From: Prochlorococcus sp. AG-347-J21
GTDB lineage: Bacteria; Cyanobacteriota; Cyanobacteriia; PCC-6307; Cyanobiaceae
Length of the DNA stretch: 64,000 nucleotides
Assembly (NCBI GenBank): GCA_003281455.1
Contig: QCBX01000006.1
Coordinates: forward strand, 1-64,000
Reading direction: 5' to 3'
Part shown: positions 62,482 through 64,000 of the stretch, in pieces
Position numbering within the stretch: the first letter of the stretch is position 1
How the letters are laid out: every line of letters begins with the position of its first letter
Program-made: the position numbers and the translations under genes
The notes under the pieces: model-generated
What the model was told of the DNA's origin: nothing
The model's input: the letters and a program-made list of their open reading frames with translations, nothing else
Database searches by the model: none

Positions 62482-62841
62482 TTAGTCATCCCACATATCC
62501 TTTTTCTCTTGATCAAAATTATTCCTTTCAAGTAATTCTATTCTTTGTTTCTGAGAATCTATTTCTGTATTAATTACGTTTTTATCGTCAATGAATTTTG
62601 TTTGTATTTCTAAGATAATTATTTCAAATTGTTCTCCAAAAAAATCTGACATTTCTTTCCATGCTTCCATTTCCTCTTCTTTGCCAATAGTATCTTTTAT
62701 TTGATGAGAAATAATTTCTAGTACATATTGTTTAAGTTCTTGATGACTCATCGATTCAATTTTTTTTTGAATGTAAATTTCTTTAATATTTTCTAGTTGT
62801 TTTTTTGATAAATCAGAATAGATAATAGGCTTCTTTTTCAT
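62482..62841 (-). CDS. Conserved picocyanobacterial hypothetical protein, helical
   Basis: The 119-residue product is charged and helical: YSDLSKKQLENIKEIYIQKK, MSHQELKQYVLEIISHQIKD, TIGKEEEMEAWKEMSDFFGE, and a C-terminal coiled-coil-like segment ending KKDMWDD. I recall similar proteins in Prochlorococcus and in cyanophage genomes, but cannot name the family with certainty. It lies upstream of the glycan operon on the same strand but 576 bases away. It starts with ATG at 62841. Confidence 0.68.
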   Translation of the reverse strand: MKKKPIIYSDLSKKQLENIKEIYIQKKIESMSHQELKQYVLEIISHQIKDTIGKEEEMEAWKEMSDFFGEQFEIIILEIQTKFIDDKNVINTEIDSQKQRIELLERNNFDQEKKDMWDD

Positions 62842-63244
62842 AGATACTTAAATTTTTTTTAATATAGACAAAATTACTAGTTTCAACACTCTGATGAAGT
62901 TTAAAATTTTAAACTAAGTTAATTCCAATTAGATAACTGAAAATCATCATTTAATTGAATTTTCACATACCTTACAATGACAATCTGAATTGGATATTCT
63001 TTCAGATTTAACCATTATTTTTTTTAAAAAATCCTTTGATTATTAAGAAAAAGTAAATAGAATCGAAAGAAATTCTAAAATTTAAACTTTTTTAAAATTT
63101 GAAATTTCTATCTAATCCTCTGCTATCACTAAATTACTTGATAAATCTAATTGATAAAATTGTTTACACTAATTCAGCAATCTTTATAAATTCTTGAGAG
63201 AATCATATTACTAAAACTTAATTTTAATTTAATAGTTCATAAAT
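62842..63244. other. Divergent intergenic region upstream of rpaA
   Basis: The 403 bases between the 119-residue gene and rpaA are very AT-rich. They must contain the rpaA promoter and leader; TTGATA and TACACT-like boxes occur near 63138-63170 but spacing is not convincing. A 22-codon Cys-rich frame lies on the minus strand (62947-63015). Nothing else is recognisable. Confidence 0.6.
62947..63015 (-). CDS. Possible Cys-rich micro-ORF
   Basis: A 22-codon frame begins at ATG 63015 with MVKSERISNSDCHCKVCENS and ends after two more residues. Three cysteines in C-x-C-x2-C (residues 12-17) and a basic start make it look less random than other short frames here. There is no clear ribosome binding site. 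It could be a tiny metal-binding peptide, the remnant of a longer protein, or chance. Confidence 0.28.
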   Translation of the reverse strand: MVKSERISNSDCHCKVCENSIK

Positions 63245-64000
63245 ATGAAAATTTCAATCCTTTTAATTGAAGATGATCGTGATATGCGTGATTTGGTGGC
63301 TAGACATTTAGAACATTCTGGTTTCGATGTCCAAAAAGCTGAAGATGGAATTAAAGGACAAGCATTAGCCCTTCAATATTCACCAGATTTAATCCTCTTA
63401 GATTTAATGCTACCAAGTGTTGATGGATTAACTTTATGCCAGCGACTAAGAAGAGATGAAAGAACATCAAATATACCAATTTTGATGATAACTGCATTAG
63501 GTGGTCTTAAAGATAAAGTTACTGGGTTTAATTCTGGAGCAGATGATTATATTACTAAACCATTTGATCTGGAGGAATTACATGTACGTATAAAAGCTTT
63601 ATTAAGAAGAACCCAAAGAGCTCAATTAAATTCTAGTAACCAGCAAGAAATATTAAATTATGGTCCTTTAACTCTTGTTCCGGAAAGATTTGAAGCTATA
63701 TGGTTTGAATCTCCTATTAGGTTAACGCATCTTGAATTTGAACTGCTGCATTGTCTTTTGCAGAGGCATGGTCAAACTGTATCGCCAGCTTTAATTCTTA
63801 AAGAAGTATGGGGATATGAACCTGATGATGATATTGAGACAATACGAGTTCATATTAGACACTTACGCACTAAGCTTGAACCAGATCCACGTAAACCTAT
63901 GTATATAAAAACTGTATATGGTGCTGGATATTGTCTTGAGTTACCGCTAGGTTCTCAAGTGGAAACTGCTAAGCAAGAGTTTATTCAATCAAGAAATCCT
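63245..64000 (+). CDS. rpaA: Response regulator RpaA (3' end outside window)
   Basis: RpaA is the OmpR-class regulator that carries circadian output from KaiC via SasA and also regulates phycobilisome-photosystem coupling. The receiver domain has Asp10/Asp11, phospho-acceptor Asp53 ([13 protein letters not shown]), Thr83 and Lys105 (YITKPFD). The winged-helix domain carries [20 protein letters not shown], then [20 protein letters not shown] and [20 protein letters not shown], the latter nearly identical to cyanobacterial RpaA as I recall it. RpaB differs in these segments. ATG 63245 opens 252 codons without a stop before the window ends, so the C-terminus is missing. It marks the return to core genome after the accessory region. 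Confidence 0.93.
   Translation, partial: MKISILLIEDDRDMRDLVARHLEHSGFDVQKAEDGIKGQALALQYSPDLILLDLMLPSVDGLTLCQRLRRDERTSNIPILMITALGGLKDKVTGFNSGADDYITKPFDLEELHVRIKALLRRTQRAQLNSSNQQEILNYGPLTLVPERFEAIWFESPIRLTHLEFELLHCLLQRHGQTVSPALILKEVWGYEPDDDIETIRVHIRHLRTKLEPDPRKPMYIKTVYGAGYCLELPLGSQVETAKQEFIQSRNP

Noticed and set aside
61906-63244. Second copy of the tRNA-Asn 3' end (attachment-site duplicate) at the far end of the accessory region
   Set aside because: I looked for the T-arm and acceptor sequence (GGTTCGAATCCC and flanks) and saw no match, so element boundaries cannot be defined from sequence repeats.

Overview
This window looks like chromosomal DNA of Prochlorococcus, most likely a high-light-adapted strain. 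It is very AT-rich and tightly packed, with short or absent intergenic gaps. It carries a picocyanobacterial gene set: PsbX, Ycf66, two high-light-inducible (Hli) proteins, a probable PetL, NdhO, Crr7, zeta-carotene desaturase and the response regulator RpaA. Many small conserved cyanobacterial unknowns are also present. The organism call is inference from gene content and protein resemblance; no search was run.

Layout. Positions 1-4.8 kb hold photosystem and stress genes (psbX, ycf66, hli), an SbmA/BacA-type ABC exporter, a HIT protein and peptide deformylase. An S9 peptidase then converges on the suf operon (sufB-C-D-S, minus strand). From 12 to 20 kb there is a DUF4912 protein, phosphoglucomutase, RarA, a phosphopantetheinyl transferase back to back with peroxiredoxin Q, CoaX, CysH and NDH-2. 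From 20 to 24.4 kb an SLC13-type transporter with RCK-C domains sits beside KtrB/KtrA. From 24.4 to 31 kb are small unknowns (RHH regulator, Nif11-like peptide, Cys-rich 47-mer), an ABC-F ATPase, HtrA and a second hli. From 31 to 54 kb is core metabolism: IMPase, TolC-like protein, DUF512 radical SAM protein, NadB, a VKOR-thioredoxin fusion, RimO, PTPS/RibD-like reductase, AroK, RbfA, HemD, Zds, an A-type Fe-S carrier, NdhO and CysK.

The unusual region is 55.2-63.2 kb. Past a tRNA-Asn and its terminator, core-gene order is interrupted until rpaA at 63245. The interval holds three direct repeats close to the tRNA, a hairpin-rich leader and a 59-codon gene. A five-gene overlapping minus-strand operon follows: UPF0104-type membrane protein, GT2-like transferase with an extra N-terminal region, capsule-type kinase with an unexplained N-terminal region, GT-C-like membrane glycosyltransferase, and a nucleotidyltransferase fused to an EcbF/BcbF-like HAD phosphatase. 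Upstream of the operon are twin AGAACA direct repeats next to a TATAAT box. The proteins are serine- and phenylalanine-rich, unlike the lysine- and asparagine-rich neighbours. I read this as an acquired surface-glycan cassette, possibly attaching an activated phospho-substituent. No integrase and no second tRNA-derived attachment site were seen.

Sulfur and iron-sulfur functions recur (suf operon, A-type carrier, CysH, CysK, SLC13 transporter), as do thylakoid functions (PsbX, PetL, NdhO, Crr7, VKOR, Hli). Two divergent gene pairs (16527/17183 and 43928/43930) have start codons that touch or lie one base apart, so their promoters and leaders must lie inside each other's genes.
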